Notes: a model not told the origin generated them from the sequence alone. DNA of 64,000 bases from Bacteroidales bacterium (GCA_017428725.1 JAFRQH010000002.1:31560-95559), one strand, 5' to 3'. Numbered from the stretch's first letter, positions 26,701-35,607 are shown. Made by a program: numbers and translations.

Positions 26701-26926
26701 CGGAGCGCAATGGGGTATGGGACGGCCCGGCAGCGGCTATGTCGTCTATTGCGCCGGCGAAAGCCTGGTGCTGCCCCTCGGCGCGGACAGCACCGGCTAT
26801 CGCCTGCGCTGGATCGATCCGGTCACGGGCGCCTGGATCGGCCGCCCGCAGCGCGTACGCGGCGGGGCGGACCTGACCCTGCCCACCCCGAAGCCCGGCG
26901 CCGTGGCCTGGCTGGACAGGAGCTGA
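23789..26926 (+). CDS. Secreted beta-helix plus TIM-barrel-like protein (putative glycan-active)
   Basis: A 1045-residue exported protein (signal peptide about 1-19, ending LVAAQ). Residues about 75-520 look like a right-handed parallel beta-helix of the pectate-lyase-superfamily type, opening VRVAPSGRDDTQRIQDALDY. A linker is followed by a second catalytic-looking region (about 600-960) with TIM-barrel-like strand ends: YHFPALWYERRR, LFLVSEHYLQHN, IHHIGTEYTGPLHF, VYVMLSATKD, VELVDIRQW. HIGTEYTG offers a candidate catalytic Glu. The last 80 residues are a beta-sandwich. It resembles uncharacterised Bacteroidota proteins, perhaps DUF6298-type (from memory). Substrate unknown; pectic material is plausible from its neighbours. 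Confidence 0.7.
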   Translation: MNKWFLPCLVLCLGPLVAAQPPQALTVTPDRQIRYNTYDNGDRVPDYSYCGYLASEAPIPDLLADPDVPVVRVAPSGRDDTQRIQDALDYVGGLPLRPDGFRGVVLLERGNFPVEGSLVMRCSGVVIRGSGALETSLFAAGQGRETVVQVRGVNDAAPETALQVQADYLPVNAAVVPLPAGHGLQAGDRVRVTRPATREWIHLLGMDNIGMSADYQHWLWAPGDYDLVFDRTVVAADAGSVTLDVPLPVALDGRYGGGTLARYTWPGRISHVGVENLRILSDCDPALPKDEDHRWMAITFENVEDAWARRIVAEHFVSSLAAVWETARRVTVEDCKNLAPVGEIGGYRRLAFQTRGQQTLFQRCWSEEGWHDFSVGENAAGPNAFVQCWAERPHSWSGALGGWSCGTLFDRTTVSSAAIKFTNVWLDNMGGGWASANALCWMCRTPELYLEDPPLAHNWAFGTSGQSYGAGSHGEHKINHPESFYYYQLAQRGVRSAEADKVIRYERIFGENDPLKRVFPEEAVAEGRRSVEPAETMDRWIDAMTARHPLAQSDRGVDIGSLGIRHPAPAPAKARPIALAEGKLVREGAYLPGGTARTQMWQGMLRRSYLRRASDNINRFVPGRTGRGYTDDLDSVVFHLQQRGQAGLYHFPALWYERRRDDHGRMMRADAEVWAPFLEQPFARSGQGEAYDRLSRYDLERPNPWYWSRIAAFCQRADAAGLFLVSEHYLQHNIIEEGAHWADYPWRAANNVNDPGFAEETYYQADKRVFMAEQFYDVEHNARLAALHRRYIRQQLDAVAPYRNVIHHIGTEYTGPLHFIRFWLDCIAEWEQEHGQDVYVMLSATKDVQDAILADPEYRSRVELVDIRQWQRTADGAFYEPEGGVNLAPRQYSRLLDAPATSGDDAVWRQVAEYRLRYPGIAVVSNAGRAQGGAWVSFVAGGSMCALPPVPDASFWQKTLPMAPMEALASSGAQWGMGRPGSGYVVYCAGESLVLPLGADSTGYRLRWIDPVTGAWIGRPQRVRGGADLTLPTPKPGAVAWLDRS

Positions 26927-26928
26927 AC

Positions 26929-26962
26929 AAAAAAACCGACCCCCTGAGGGGCCGGTTTTTTA
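26929..26962 (+). terminator. Intrinsic terminator
   Basis: AAAAAACCG-A-CCCC, loop TGA, GGGG-CCGGTTTTTT: a strong stem with A-run and T-run flanks, usable from both sides. It separates the 1045-residue gene from the convergent aquaporin gene. Confidence 0.85.
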
Positions 26963-26975
26963 ATGTTGGAGTCGC

Positions 26976-27644
26976 TTATTCCTTGGCGAGGAATTTCCAC
27001 ACGCAGGCGGAGAGCGCCGCACCGACGAGCGGGCCGACGAAGAACACCCACACATCCTTGAGGGCTGCGCCACCGGCGAAGATGGCCGGGCCGAGGGAAC
27101 GGGCCGGGTTGACGGAGGTGCCGGTCAGGTTGATGCAGACCAGGTGTACGAGAATCAGGGTGAGACCGATGGCAAGGCCCGCAGGCTTGCCGGCTCCCAG
27201 TTTCTCGTCCGTAGCGCCGAGCACGACGAGCACGAAGATGAAGGTGGCGATGCACTCTACGAGGAGGGCTCCACCCACGCCGCCGGCATTGGCCACGCCG
27301 TTGGAGCCGAGACCGCCGGTCAGGTCCGGAGCGGCGACGACCTTCGTGAGGAGCAGCAGGATGGCACCGGCGATGATGCCGCCGATGATCTGGCCGCACC
27401 AGTAGCCACAGGCGTCCTTCCACGTCATCTTGCCGGACAGGGCGACGGCGAACGTGATGGCGGGATTGATGTGGCATCCCGAGATGTTGCCGATCGTGTA
27501 GGCCATGGCGACGACGGTCAGACCGAAAGCAATGGCGGTACCCACGACACCGGCAGGGGTGTTGCAGCCGAGGAACATTGCGGTCCCGCAGCCAAGGAGC
27601 GTCAGGACGAAGGTCCCGATGCATTCAGCAATGTACTTTTTCAT
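26976..27644 (-). CDS. aqpZ: Aquaporin (MIP family, AqpZ-like)
   Basis: A 222-residue inner-membrane water channel with six spans and both half-helix NPA motifs: CHINPAITF (about 57-65) and SVNPARSLGP (about 176-185). The Arg after the second NPA, part of the aromatic/Arg filter, is present. Length and the absence of the GlpF-type Asp insertion favour a water channel over a glycerol facilitator. It stands alone, convergent with the upstream gene and divergent from the HerA-like gene; no clear promoter box is visible in the 97-bp divergent region on its side. Confidence 0.93.
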   Translation of the reverse strand: MKKYIAECIGTFVLTLLGCGTAMFLGCNTPAGVVGTAIAFGLTVVAMAYTIGNISGCHINPAITFAVALSGKMTWKDACGYWCGQIIGGIIAGAILLLLTKVVAAPDLTGGLGSNGVANAGGVGGALLVECIATFIFVLVVLGATDEKLGAGKPAGLAIGLTLILVHLVCINLTGTSVNPARSLGPAIFAGGAALKDVWVFFVGPLVGAALSACVWKFLAKE

Positions 27645-27741
27645 CTGAAATTGGTTTTAGGGTTTTGTTTCACGATGCTAATTTAAAAAAAATCCCCGAT
27701 TATTGTTAACTTTACACGTTAGAATTAAAACACCACATTTT

Positions 27742-29373
27742 ATGTACGACGCCACCCACGGACTCTATGTCGCCCACGGCCCCAACGGGCCGATCTCCAT
27801 CATCGGCAAGATGGCCAACCGCCACGGATTGATCGCAGGTGCCACTGGCACCGGCAAGACGGTGACCCTGCAAGTGCTCGCCGAATCCTTCAGCAAGGCA
27901 GGCGTCCCCTGCTTCATGGCTGACATGAAGGGCGACCTGTCGGGCATCAGCCAGGCCGGCAGGCTGAGTGGCTTCATCGAGAAGCGCCTGCCCGAGTTCG
28001 GCATCGAGAACCCGCAGTTCGCAGGCTGCCCCACCCGCTTCTACGACGTCTTCGGCGAGCAGGGGCACCCGATGCGCACGACCATCTCCAACATGGGGCC
28101 GATGCTCCTCAGCCGCCTGCTCGGACTCAACGAAGTCCAGTCCGGCGTGATGGACATCGTCTTCCGCGTGGCGGACGACAAGGGCCTGCTGCTCATCGAC
28201 ATGAAAGACCTGCGTGCGATGCTCGGCTACGTGGCCGAGCACGCCGAGGAGTATACCCGGATGTACGGCAACGTATCTATTTCGAGCGTCGGCGCCATCC
28301 AGCGCTCGCTTCTTTCGCTGGAGAACCAGGGCGCGGAGAAGTTCTTCGCCGAGCCTTCCTTCGACATCCAGGACCTGTTCGCCGTGGACGAAGAGGGCCG
28401 GGGCGTGATGAGCGTGCTGGCAGCCGACAAGCTGATGCTCAATCCCAAGCTCTACTCCACCTTCCTGCTGTGGCTGCTCTCTGACATCTATGCCGCGATG
28501 CCCGAAGTCGGCGACCAGGATCTGCCCAAGCTGGTGTTCTTCTTCGACGAGGCGCACACCCTCTTCACGGACACGGCCCCGGCGCTCGTGAGCAAGATCG
28601 AGCAGGTGGTCCGCCTGATCCGAAGCAAGGGTATCGGCGTCTACTTCATCACGCAGAACCCTTCCGACATCCCCGACAGCGTCCTGGGCCAGCTCGGCAA
28701 CCGCGTCCAGCACGCCCTGCGCGCCTATACGCCCAAGGACCAGAAGGCCGTCCGGGCCGCGGCAGAGACCTTCCGGGTCAACCCTTCCTTCAAGACGGAG
28801 GACGCCATCATGGCCCTGGAGACGGGCGAGGCGCTGGTCAGCTTCCTCGACGCCAAGGGTGCGCCGTCCATCGTCGAGCGCGCCAAGATCCTCTTCCCGC
28901 TCAGCCAGATCGGTCCCATCACCGCCGGGCAGCGCCTGGACATCAACAATGCCTCTCCCGTGGGCGGCAAGTACGACCACGTCATCGACCGCGAGTCCGC
29001 CTTCGAGGTGCTCCTCGCAGACCAGCAGAAGGCCGCCGAGACCCAGGCCAAGCAGCAGGAGGAGGTCGAGAAGCAGAAGCAGGAGGCCGCCAAGCCCAAA
29101 TACAACGACGCCCAGCCCGCCACGAAGGCTGCGTCCACCAAGGCCGCCAAGCCCGCCAAGGCCAAGAAGAGCATCGCGGCGGCAGTCGCGGCCGCTGCGG
29201 CTTCCGCCGCCATCTCCAGCGTGACCCGCAGCGCCGGCACGGCCGCCGCCAACGCGATCACCGGCAAGAAGCCCAAGGGCGGCAAGAGCGCAGCCGAGAA
29301 AGCGATCTCCAGTGCCACGTCCACGGCGCTCCGCACCCTCACCCGCAGCATTCTCGGCAGCCTGATCAAGTAG
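27742..29373 (+). CDS. HerA-like DUF853 ATPase
   Basis: A 543-residue cytoplasmic ATPase of the HerA/FtsK branch (DUF853, helicase HerA-like). Walker A is GATGTGKT (about 35-42); LVFFFDEAHTLF (about 262-273) is Walker B with the catalytic Glu; FITQNPSDIP is the sensor region. The C-terminal 110 residues are an Ala/Lys-rich low-complexity tail (about 430-543) that could bind nucleic acid. NurA, the usual HerA nuclease partner, is absent nearby; the biological role of DUF853 proteins is unknown. The ATG at 27742 is preferred because upstream codons overlap the likely promoter (TAACTTTA near 27707). The M23 gene follows in 8 bp. Confidence 0.85.
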   Translation: MYDATHGLYVAHGPNGPISIIGKMANRHGLIAGATGTGKTVTLQVLAESFSKAGVPCFMADMKGDLSGISQAGRLSGFIEKRLPEFGIENPQFAGCPTRFYDVFGEQGHPMRTTISNMGPMLLSRLLGLNEVQSGVMDIVFRVADDKGLLLIDMKDLRAMLGYVAEHAEEYTRMYGNVSISSVGAIQRSLLSLENQGAEKFFAEPSFDIQDLFAVDEEGRGVMSVLAADKLMLNPKLYSTFLLWLLSDIYAAMPEVGDQDLPKLVFFFDEAHTLFTDTAPALVSKIEQVVRLIRSKGIGVYFITQNPSDIPDSVLGQLGNRVQHALRAYTPKDQKAVRAAAETFRVNPSFKTEDAIMALETGEALVSFLDAKGAPSIVERAKILFPLSQIGPITAGQRLDINNASPVGGKYDHVIDRESAFEVLLADQQKAAETQAKQQEEVEKQKQEAAKPKYNDAQPATKAASTKAAKPAKAKKSIAAAVAAAAASAAISSVTRSAGTAAANAITGKKPKGGKSAAEKAISSATSTALRTLTRSILGSLIK

Positions 29374-29381
29374 CGTCGTCC

Positions 29382-30596
29382 GTGAGAGTCTCCCGCGTCT
29401 TCTGTCTGCTCACGCTGGCCCTGTCGCTCGCAGCCTGCCGACCCAAGGTACAGGAGGAGCCGGCCGTGGAGCCCGAACCCCCGGTGCCCGCGCTCGGATT
29501 CCGTCCGGAGGGCCTGGCCGTGGATTCGCTTGTGGTTCGGAGCGGAGAGACCTTCACCGGCCTGATGACGCGCCTGGGAATGAGCCAGGAGGATGCCTTT
29601 GAACTCGGGCAGCTGTGCGACAGCACCTTCGATGTCCGCAAGCTCCGCGCCGGCAACGCCGTCCTGGCCTATTACGATTCCACCGGCAGCGCCCGCCGGC
29701 TCCGCTACGCCGTCTACCAGCACGGCATCGTCCGCTCGACCGTCTTCCAATGCGCTGATTCTCTCGCGCTCTGGAACGTCGACAAACCGGTCGTCCACGA
29801 GCGCAAGCTCACCGACGTGACCATCAGCAGCTCCCTATGGAATGACATGGTCGCCGCCGGCGCCTCCCCCAACCTGATCATGTCCCTGGCCGACATCTAC
29901 CAGTGGAGCGTCAATTTCTTCGGCCTGCAGGACGGAGACCGCTTCCGGATGATCTACGACCAGACGCTTTGCGAGGGGCAGCTCGTATCCATCGACACGG
30001 TCCATTTCTGCCTCTTCTCCACACCGGAAGGCAAGGAGGTGGCCGCCGTGCGCTTCGAGACCACCGAGGGCGGTTCCAACACCTATTGGGACAAAGGCGG
30101 CGAGAGTCTCAAGCGGATGTTCCTGAAGGCTCCGCTCAAGTACAACCGCATCAGCAGCCGCTTCTCCTATGCGCGCCGGCACCCTGTGACGGGCGTCGTG
30201 CGGCCGCATACGGCGGTGGACTACGCCGCGCCCACGGGCACGCCCGTCCACGCCATCGGCGACGGCACGGTCACCAAACTGGGATGGGACGGCGGCGGGG
30301 GCGGCAACCGCATCCGCATCAAGCACGCGCAGGGATACGAGAGCAGCTATATGCACCTGTCCCGTTACGCGCCGGGGCTCAAGACCGGCTCCCGGGTCTC
30401 GCAGGGAGACCTCATCGGCTATGTCGGCGCCACCGGCACGGCCACGGGCCCGCACCTGGATTTCCGGGTGTTCCAGAACGGCCGGGCCATCGACCCGCTG
30501 TCGCTGAACTCCCCCGCCTCAGAGCCCCTGGACACGGCCTACCTGGCCGATTTCAACCGCCTGTACGAGCAATATATGGCGCAAATGCCAGACTGA
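29382..30596 (+). CDS. M23 metallopeptidase lipoprotein
   Basis: A 404-residue lipoprotein (signal peptide ending SLAACR, Cys near residue 19), starting GTG. Residues about 50-200 resemble the OapA/LysM-like domains preceding M23 peptidases. The LytM-fold domain (about 250-375) has HTAVDYAAP with the first zinc His and Asp, SYMHLSRY, and GPHLDFRVF. In canonical M23 enzymes the last motif is HxH; here the second His is Asp. The catalytic His remains, so a changed zinc site or loss of activity are both possible. Likely a peptidoglycan hydrolase or a divisome-type activator. Confidence 0.85.
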   Translation: MRVSRVFCLLTLALSLAACRPKVQEEPAVEPEPPVPALGFRPEGLAVDSLVVRSGETFTGLMTRLGMSQEDAFELGQLCDSTFDVRKLRAGNAVLAYYDSTGSARRLRYAVYQHGIVRSTVFQCADSLALWNVDKPVVHERKLTDVTISSSLWNDMVAAGASPNLIMSLADIYQWSVNFFGLQDGDRFRMIYDQTLCEGQLVSIDTVHFCLFSTPEGKEVAAVRFETTEGGSNTYWDKGGESLKRMFLKAPLKYNRISSRFSYARRHPVTGVVRPHTAVDYAAPTGTPVHAIGDGTVTKLGWDGGGGGNRIRIKHAQGYESSYMHLSRYAPGLKTGSRVSQGDLIGYVGATGTATGPHLDFRVFQNGRAIDPLSLNSPASEPLDTAYLADFNRLYEQYMAQMPD

Positions 30597-30639
30597 ACAA
30601 CCTACCACTGACCTAATAACTAACCTTCTTTCTAACCCT

Positions 30640-31305
30640 ATGGAAATTAAACCTATCGCTTACTTCCGCTCCCCGCTGCCGGAGAAATTCGGCGTGCCGC
30701 GCCAGGCCGGCCTCGCCGGCTCGCTGCAAGGCACCGTGGTCCTGGAGCCGGAATACCGCGCACCCGAAGCGCTGCGCGGTCTAGAAGACTTTGACTTCAT
30801 CTGGCTGATCTGGGACTTCCACCTCAACCGGGAGACGGCCTCCGAGGGGCTGACCGTCCGGCCGCCCCGTCTGGGCGGCAACGAGCGCGTGGGCGTCTTC
30901 GCCTCCCGCTCTCCCTACCGGCCCAACCAGTTGGGACTCAGTTCCGTACAAATCGCCTCCGTGGATGCCGCCGCCGGCGAGATCCACGTCCTGGGTGCGG
31001 ACCTCGCCGACGGCACGCCCATCTATGACATCAAGCCCTACGTGACCTACGCTGACTGCCATTCCGGCGCCCGCAGCGGCTTCGTGGACGGACGCGAATG
31101 GAAGCCGCTCGAGGTGCGGCTGCCCCGGGAGTTTTTCCCCTGCTTCACGCCGGACAACATCGACGGCCTGCTGGAGATCCTCGCCCAGGACCCCCGGCCG
31201 CAGTACCAGGACGACCCGGAGCGCATTTACGGCCTCCTGTACGAAGGATGCAATGTGAAGTTCAAGGTCGCGGACGGGGTCCTGACCGTCATCGGAGTCG
31301 ATTAA
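30640..31305 (+). CDS. trmO: tRNA m6t6A37 methyltransferase TrmO
   Basis: Methylates N6-threonylcarbamoyl-adenosine at position 37 of certain tRNAs using SAM. The 221-residue protein has the TsaA/TrmO N-terminal beta-barrel with FDFIWLIWDFHLNR (about 51-64), ERVGVFASRSPYRPNQLGLS (about 82-101) and GTPIYDIKPYVTYAD (about 125-139), all family hallmarks. A C-terminal extension (about 170-221) matches the longer bacterial TrmO type. It stands between the M23 gene and the alpha-galactosidase gene. Confidence 0.93.
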   Translation: MEIKPIAYFRSPLPEKFGVPRQAGLAGSLQGTVVLEPEYRAPEALRGLEDFDFIWLIWDFHLNRETASEGLTVRPPRLGGNERVGVFASRSPYRPNQLGLSSVQIASVDAAAGEIHVLGADLADGTPIYDIKPYVTYADCHSGARSGFVDGREWKPLEVRLPREFFPCFTPDNIDGLLEILAQDPRPQYQDDPERIYGLLYEGCNVKFKVADGVLTVIGVD

Positions 31306-31324
31306 CCACTAACAGTATCCAGAT

Positions 31325-32629
31325 ATGAAAAGATTGATCCTGACCGTACTGCTCGGTCTCTCCGTGACGGCCGTCCTCTCCGCCCAGGGCCGCCGTCCGG
31401 ACGAGCCGCTCCCCAAGTGGGAGGGGCTGGCTGAGACGCCCCAGATGGGGTGGAATTCCTGGAACAAGTTCGCCACCAACATCAACGAAGAATTGATCAA
31501 GGCCACGGCGGACAAAATGGTCGAGTTGGGGCTCGTCGACGCCGGCTACATCTATCTCAACCTCGACGACGGATGGCACGGAGAGCGGGACGAGCGGGGG
31601 TTTATCCACGAAGATCCCGTCAAGTTCCCCTCTGGGATCAAGGCGCTGGCCGACTACCTGCACGCGCGCGGTCTCAAGCTCGGCATCTACAGCGATGCCG
31701 GGACCAACACCTGCGCCTGCTATGCAGGCAGCCTCGGCCACGAGTACCAGGATGCCTATACTTATGCCTCCTGGGGCGTGGACTACCTCAAATACGACTG
31801 GTGCTACACCAACAACCTCAATCCCAAAGGAGCCTATACCCTGATGCGCAGCGCCCTGCGCAAGGCCGGGCGTCCGATCCTGTTCAGCATGTGCGAGTGG
31901 GGCTCCTCCAAGCCGTGGGAATGGGCGGCGGACGTGGGACATTCCTGGCGGACGACCGGCGACATCGGCGCGTCCTTCCTTCCCATCCCGCAGACCTACG
32001 ACGAGAACGGCAAGCCGAAGTGGAAAGCGCTCGGCGTACTGGAGATCGTGGAGATGAACGAGCGCCTGCGCGAGTACGCCGGCCCGGGACACTGGAACGA
32101 CCCCGACATGCTCGAGGTTGGCAACGGACTGACAGACAGCGAGAACCGTGCTCACTTCACGCTCTGGTGCATGATGGCGGCACCCTTGATCCTGGGAAAT
32201 GACCTGACTAGCATGTCGGCCGAGACCCTCTCGGTCATCACCAACAAGGAGGTCATCGCCATCAATCAGGATCCCCTCGGTATCCAGGGCCTGCGGCTCA
32301 AGAAAGACGGCGACCTCCAGTACTGGTTCAAGCCCCTGTCCGACGGGGACTGGGCCTTCTGCCTGCTCAATGCCGGCGAGACGGAGCAGGAGGTTGGCCT
32401 GAACTGGGAGGCTCTTGAGTTCAAGGACAAACTTAGCGGCCGCAGCCCCGAATTCGGCAAAAGCAACTACCGGGTCCAGGATCTGTGGGCTGCCACCCGG
32501 AAGCCATTTACCACGCGCGTCCGGGGACGCCGGCGCGGCCAGACCGTCGTCAACACCGTGACGGTGCGCGTGGCCCCGCACGATGTCGTGACCTACCGGC
32601 TCACTCCGGTGGCCGATGCAGCGCGTTAG
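31325..32629 (+). CDS. Secreted alpha-galactosidase, GH27
   Basis: A 434-residue exported glycosidase (signal peptide about 1-21). The GH27 signature is clear: TPQMGWNSWNKF (about 38-49), YIYLNLDDGWHG, and the nucleophile Asp158 in YLKYDWC. The acid/base is probably Asp261 in WNDPDML. A C-terminal beta domain (about 320-434) follows. It would remove terminal alpha-1,6 or alpha-1,3 galactose from galactomannan, raffinose-type sugars or glycans. No SusCD or other polysaccharide-locus gene adjoins. The stop overlaps the convergent NAD(P)HX dehydratase gene by 4 bp. Confidence 0.93.
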   Translation: MKRLILTVLLGLSVTAVLSAQGRRPDEPLPKWEGLAETPQMGWNSWNKFATNINEELIKATADKMVELGLVDAGYIYLNLDDGWHGERDERGFIHEDPVKFPSGIKALADYLHARGLKLGIYSDAGTNTCACYAGSLGHEYQDAYTYASWGVDYLKYDWCYTNNLNPKGAYTLMRSALRKAGRPILFSMCEWGSSKPWEWAADVGHSWRTTGDIGASFLPIPQTYDENGKPKWKALGVLEIVEMNERLREYAGPGHWNDPDMLEVGNGLTDSENRAHFTLWCMMAAPLILGNDLTSMSAETLSVITNKEVIAINQDPLGIQGLRLKKDGDLQYWFKPLSDGDWAFCLLNAGETEQEVGLNWEALEFKDKLSGRSPEFGKSNYRVQDLWAATRKPFTTRVRGRRRGQTVVNTVTVRVAPHDVVTYRLTPVADAAR

Positions 32630-33480
32630 GGTCTCGGGATCAGTTCGCGGAATCCTTCGGACAGACAATCGATCAGGTCGCGGCTGTCGTAAGCTTCGGC
32701 CGTGCAGCGGGCGGTCAGGACGTCCCCGGCGAAGCCGTGGATCCAGACCCCCAGCGCAGCGGCGTCCCGGGCTTCGTAGCCGCGCGCCAGCAGGCCGCCG
32801 ACCAGTCCGGTCAGCACGTCGCCGCTGCCGCCCTTGGCCATCCCGGGATTGCCGGTCGTGTTGACCAGGACCTCCCCCGCCGGCGTGTACACGCGCGTCC
32901 GGAATCCCTTGCAGACCACCACGCTGCCGGTCCGACGGCTCAGCGCCAGGACCCGGTCGTCCTGCTCCTGCGGCGCATACGGCCCGATGAGCCGCCGCAG
33001 TTCGCCCGGATGCGGGGTCATCACCGATCCCGCGGGGATGCCGTCCAGCTGGGCCGGACGGGCAGCCAGGAGATTGAGCGCGTCCGCGTCCAGCACCATC
33101 GGCAGGCCGCCTTCGCGGGAGAGCGACAGCAACTTGGCCAGGGCGCCGGCCGTCTGGGGCGCCGTCCCGAGCCCCGGCCCCACGGCGATCACGTCATAGC
33201 GGTCCAGGTGCTCCGGCACCAGGCCGAAGCAGTCGCCGGGTTCGGCGGAGAGCATCGCAGCGGGGAAATTGTATGCGACGGACTGCAGGGCATACGCCGT
33301 GGAATGGAGCGTGACCAAGCCGCAGCCGGACTTGAGCGCAGCGCCCGTGGCCAGCACGGCGGCGCCGGGCATCGCCTGGCAGCCGGCGACCAGCAGCAGG
33401 TGGCCGTAGTCGCCCTTGTGGCTGTCCGATGCGCGCTCCAGAAGCAGCGGGCGCAGGAAATCTGCGGTCAGCTCCGTCAT
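32626..33480 (-). CDS. nnrD: ADP-dependent NAD(P)H-hydrate dehydratase
   Basis: Repairs hydrated NAD(P)H using ADP. The 284-residue protein is the C-terminal (ribokinase-like) half of the usual bifunctional Nnr; the NnrE epimerase half is absent. Motifs: SHKGDYGHLLLVAG (about 20-33), AVGPGLGT (about 98-105), VLDADALN (about 128-135), TPHPGEL (about 155-161) and the catalytic NPGMAKGGSGDVLTG (about 211-225). The start at 33480 overlaps the preceding DUF5715 stop (ATGA). It is the distal gene of the glycine-cleavage operon. Confidence 0.92.
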   Translation of the reverse strand: MTELTADFLRPLLLERASDSHKGDYGHLLLVAGCQAMPGAAVLATGAALKSGCGLVTLHSTAYALQSVAYNFPAAMLSAEPGDCFGLVPEHLDRYDVIAVGPGLGTAPQTAGALAKLLSLSREGGLPMVLDADALNLLAARPAQLDGIPAGSVMTPHPGELRRLIGPYAPQEQDDRVLALSRRTGSVVVCKGFRTRVYTPAGEVLVNTTGNPGMAKGGSGDVLTGLVGGLLARGYEARDAAALGVWIHGFAGDVLTARCTAEAYDSRDLIDCLSEGFRELIPRP

Positions 33481-34232
33481 TTCTGCGTGGCGGTGATGTG
33501 GAAACAATGTTCCTTGCGCTCGTATTTGACGAGCACGCGGCCGGCCTTCTTCTCGTCCCGCAGCACCTCGGCGAGGACCTTGGTCAACTCATAGGGCTGC
33601 ATGAACTCGTCCGTCTCCTCGTCGCGCCAGTAGCGCGTGTAGGTGATATCGAAGGTCGTGCCGTAACAGTGCGCGGAGTTGTCGCTCGCGTTGGGATTGC
33701 CGCTCTTGCGCAGGTTGTTGACGTCCTCTTCCGTGCGCAGGACCGAGGAGCACACGAGTTTGTATACCGGGAAGCTCTTGGACTTGAGCGAATCGCAGAA
33801 GGCCTTGGCGATCCGGTTCAGCTCCTCCGCCGCCCCCTTGGTCAGGTAAGGCACGGAATAGCGCAGGTCGTCGATGACCAGGAAATCGCTGTCCTCCACG
33901 AGGACCAGCTGCTTGGGATCGATGTCGTCGCGGGTCTTGGGGATCCGACGCAGCCCCACGGCCTTGGCCTTTTCGATATGGACGTCGTTGACGTCGCCGA
34001 AGACCTGGCCGTAGGACATCAGCTTGGTGTAGTAGATGATTTCACGGGCGGTGGACTCCCCCGTCCCGTCCACGTCGTCCTCGTCCTTGACCTCCTCCTC
34101 GATCTGTTCGACCAGCTCTTTGTCCGCCTTGCGGTCCCTTCTGCTGCAACTCCCTCCGACCAGGAGTCCCAGCAGGAACCCCAGCACGAAGGGAGTCAGC
34201 AGAATGATCAGCGCTTTCTGCCGCTTAGTCAT
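33477..34232 (-). CDS. DUF5715 family, M15-like peptidase
   Basis: A 251-residue membrane-anchored protein: one span (about 7-28, rich in Leu/Gly), a highly acidic linker (about 40-58), then a periplasmic domain. [16 protein letters not shown] (about 185-200) and EHCFHITA near the C-terminus reproduce the HxxxxxxD and C-terminal His pattern of M15 D,D-/L,D-carboxypeptidases. It would trim peptidoglycan stem peptides. The start overlaps the gcvPB stop by 8 bp and the stop overlaps nnrD, so it is embedded in the gcv operon without an obvious metabolic link. Confidence 0.8.
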   Translation of the reverse strand: MTKRQKALIILLTPFVLGFLLGLLVGGSCSRRDRKADKELVEQIEEEVKDEDDVDGTGESTAREIIYYTKLMSYGQVFGDVNDVHIEKAKAVGLRRIPKTRDDIDPKQLVLVEDSDFLVIDDLRYSVPYLTKGAAEELNRIAKAFCDSLKSKSFPVYKLVCSSVLRTEEDVNNLRKSGNPNASDNSAHCYGTTFDITYTRYWRDEETDEFMQPYELTKVLAEVLRDEKKAGRVLVKYERKEHCFHITATQK

Positions 34233-35595
34233 ATTTCAAGACAGGTTGGCGGGCGGCGGTCGTCTCGTCGGGACGGCCGATCGGGGTATTGTGCGGCGCA
34301 GCGTGGAGCATCTCGGGATCGGACTTGGCTTCCTCCGCAATCTTGCGCATCACGGCGATGAACGCGTCGAGCGTCTCCAGCGACTCCGTCTCCGTGGGCT
34401 CGATCATAATGGCCTGGTGGAAGAGCAGCGGGAAGTAGATCGTGGGGGCGTGGAAACCGTAGTCGAGCAGGCGCTTCGCCACGTCGAGCGTGCTCACGCC
34501 GTTGTCCTCCAGCAGGCCGTCGAAGACGAACTCGTGCTTGCAGACCGTCGGGATGGGCAGTTTGTAGCAGTCCTTGAGCGACTCCTTGATGTAGTTGGCG
34601 CCGAGCGTGGCCAGCTTGCCGGCCAGCTTGATGTGCTCGCGCCCGAGCATCAGGATATAGGCGTAGGCGCGCAGGATGACGCCGAAATTGCCGTGGAAAC
34701 CGCTCACGTGCGGAATGTGCAGAAACGGGACCACCTTGTCGGACACACCCACCGGGCCGCTGCCGGGACCGCCTCCGCCGTGGGGCGTGGAGAAGGTCTT
34801 GTGGAGGTTCAGGTGCATGATGTCGAAGCCCATATCGCCGGGACGCACCACGCCCAGGAGCGGGTTCATGTTGGCCCCGTCGTAGTAGAGCAGGCCGCCG
34901 CACCCGTGCACGAGTTCCGCGATCTCCTTGATGTCACGCTCGAACAGGCCCAGCGTGTTGGGGTTGGTCAGCATGATGCCGGCGACGTCCGGGCCCAGCA
35001 GGGCCTTGAGCGCCTCCACGTCCACGAGGCCGTCGGCCTTGGACTTGACGACCACGATGTCGAGGCCGCAGACGGCGGCGGAAGCCGGATTGGTCCCGTG
35101 CGCACTGTCCGGGACGATCACCTTGGTGCGGGCCAGGTCTCCGCGGCTCATATGGTACTCGCGCATCAGCATCAGGCCGGTGAGCTCGCCGTGGGCGCCT
35201 GCGCAGGGCAGGAAGGTGAAGTGCTTCATCCCCGTGATCGCCGCGAGTGCCTTGTCCATCCCGGCGAGCACCTCGAGGGCACCCTTGACCGTGGAGGCAG
35301 GCTGGAGCGGATGAAGGCCCGTGAAGGCGGGCATCGCCGCAATCTCCTCGTTGACCTTGGGATTGTATTTCATCGTGCAGGAACCGAGCGGATAGAAGCC
35401 CGTGTCCACGCCGAAGTTCATCTGGCTGAGGTTGGTGTAATGTCTGACGACATCGACCTCGCTGACCTCCGGAAGCGCGGGGGCCGTCTCCCGCCACACG
35501 ATGCCCTTGGGCAGCTGCTGCTCCGTCTCGGGCAGCGAATAACCCGTCCTTCCAGGTTTGGAGAGTTCGAAAATGAGTTTGTCGTAGTATTTCAT
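34225..35595 (-). CDS. gcvPB: Glycine dehydrogenase (decarboxylating) subunit 2
   Basis: The PLP-carrying half of the P protein, which decarboxylates glycine and passes aminomethyl to lipoyl-GcvH. It is 456 residues. The PLP lysine is in [17 protein letters not shown] (about 264-280), with AHGTNPASA (about 164-172) and YDGANMNPL (about 238-246) upstream. GcvP is split here into PA and PB as in many anaerobes. It follows gcvPA by 12 bp on the minus strand. Confidence 0.96.
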   Translation of the reverse strand: MKYYDKLIFELSKPGRTGYSLPETEQQLPKGIVWRETAPALPEVSEVDVVRHYTNLSQMNFGVDTGFYPLGSCTMKYNPKVNEEIAAMPAFTGLHPLQPASTVKGALEVLAGMDKALAAITGMKHFTFLPCAGAHGELTGLMLMREYHMSRGDLARTKVIVPDSAHGTNPASAAVCGLDIVVVKSKADGLVDVEALKALLGPDVAGIMLTNPNTLGLFERDIKEIAELVHGCGGLLYYDGANMNPLLGVVRPGDMGFDIMHLNLHKTFSTPHGGGGPGSGPVGVSDKVVPFLHIPHVSGFHGNFGVILRAYAYILMLGREHIKLAGKLATLGANYIKESLKDCYKLPIPTVCKHEFVFDGLLEDNGVSTLDVAKRLLDYGFHAPTIYFPLLFHQAIMIEPTETESLETLDAFIAVMRKIAEEAKSDPEMLHAAPHNTPIGRPDETTAARQPVLKYD

Positions 35596-35607
35596 ATCGC
35601 GGCCCTC

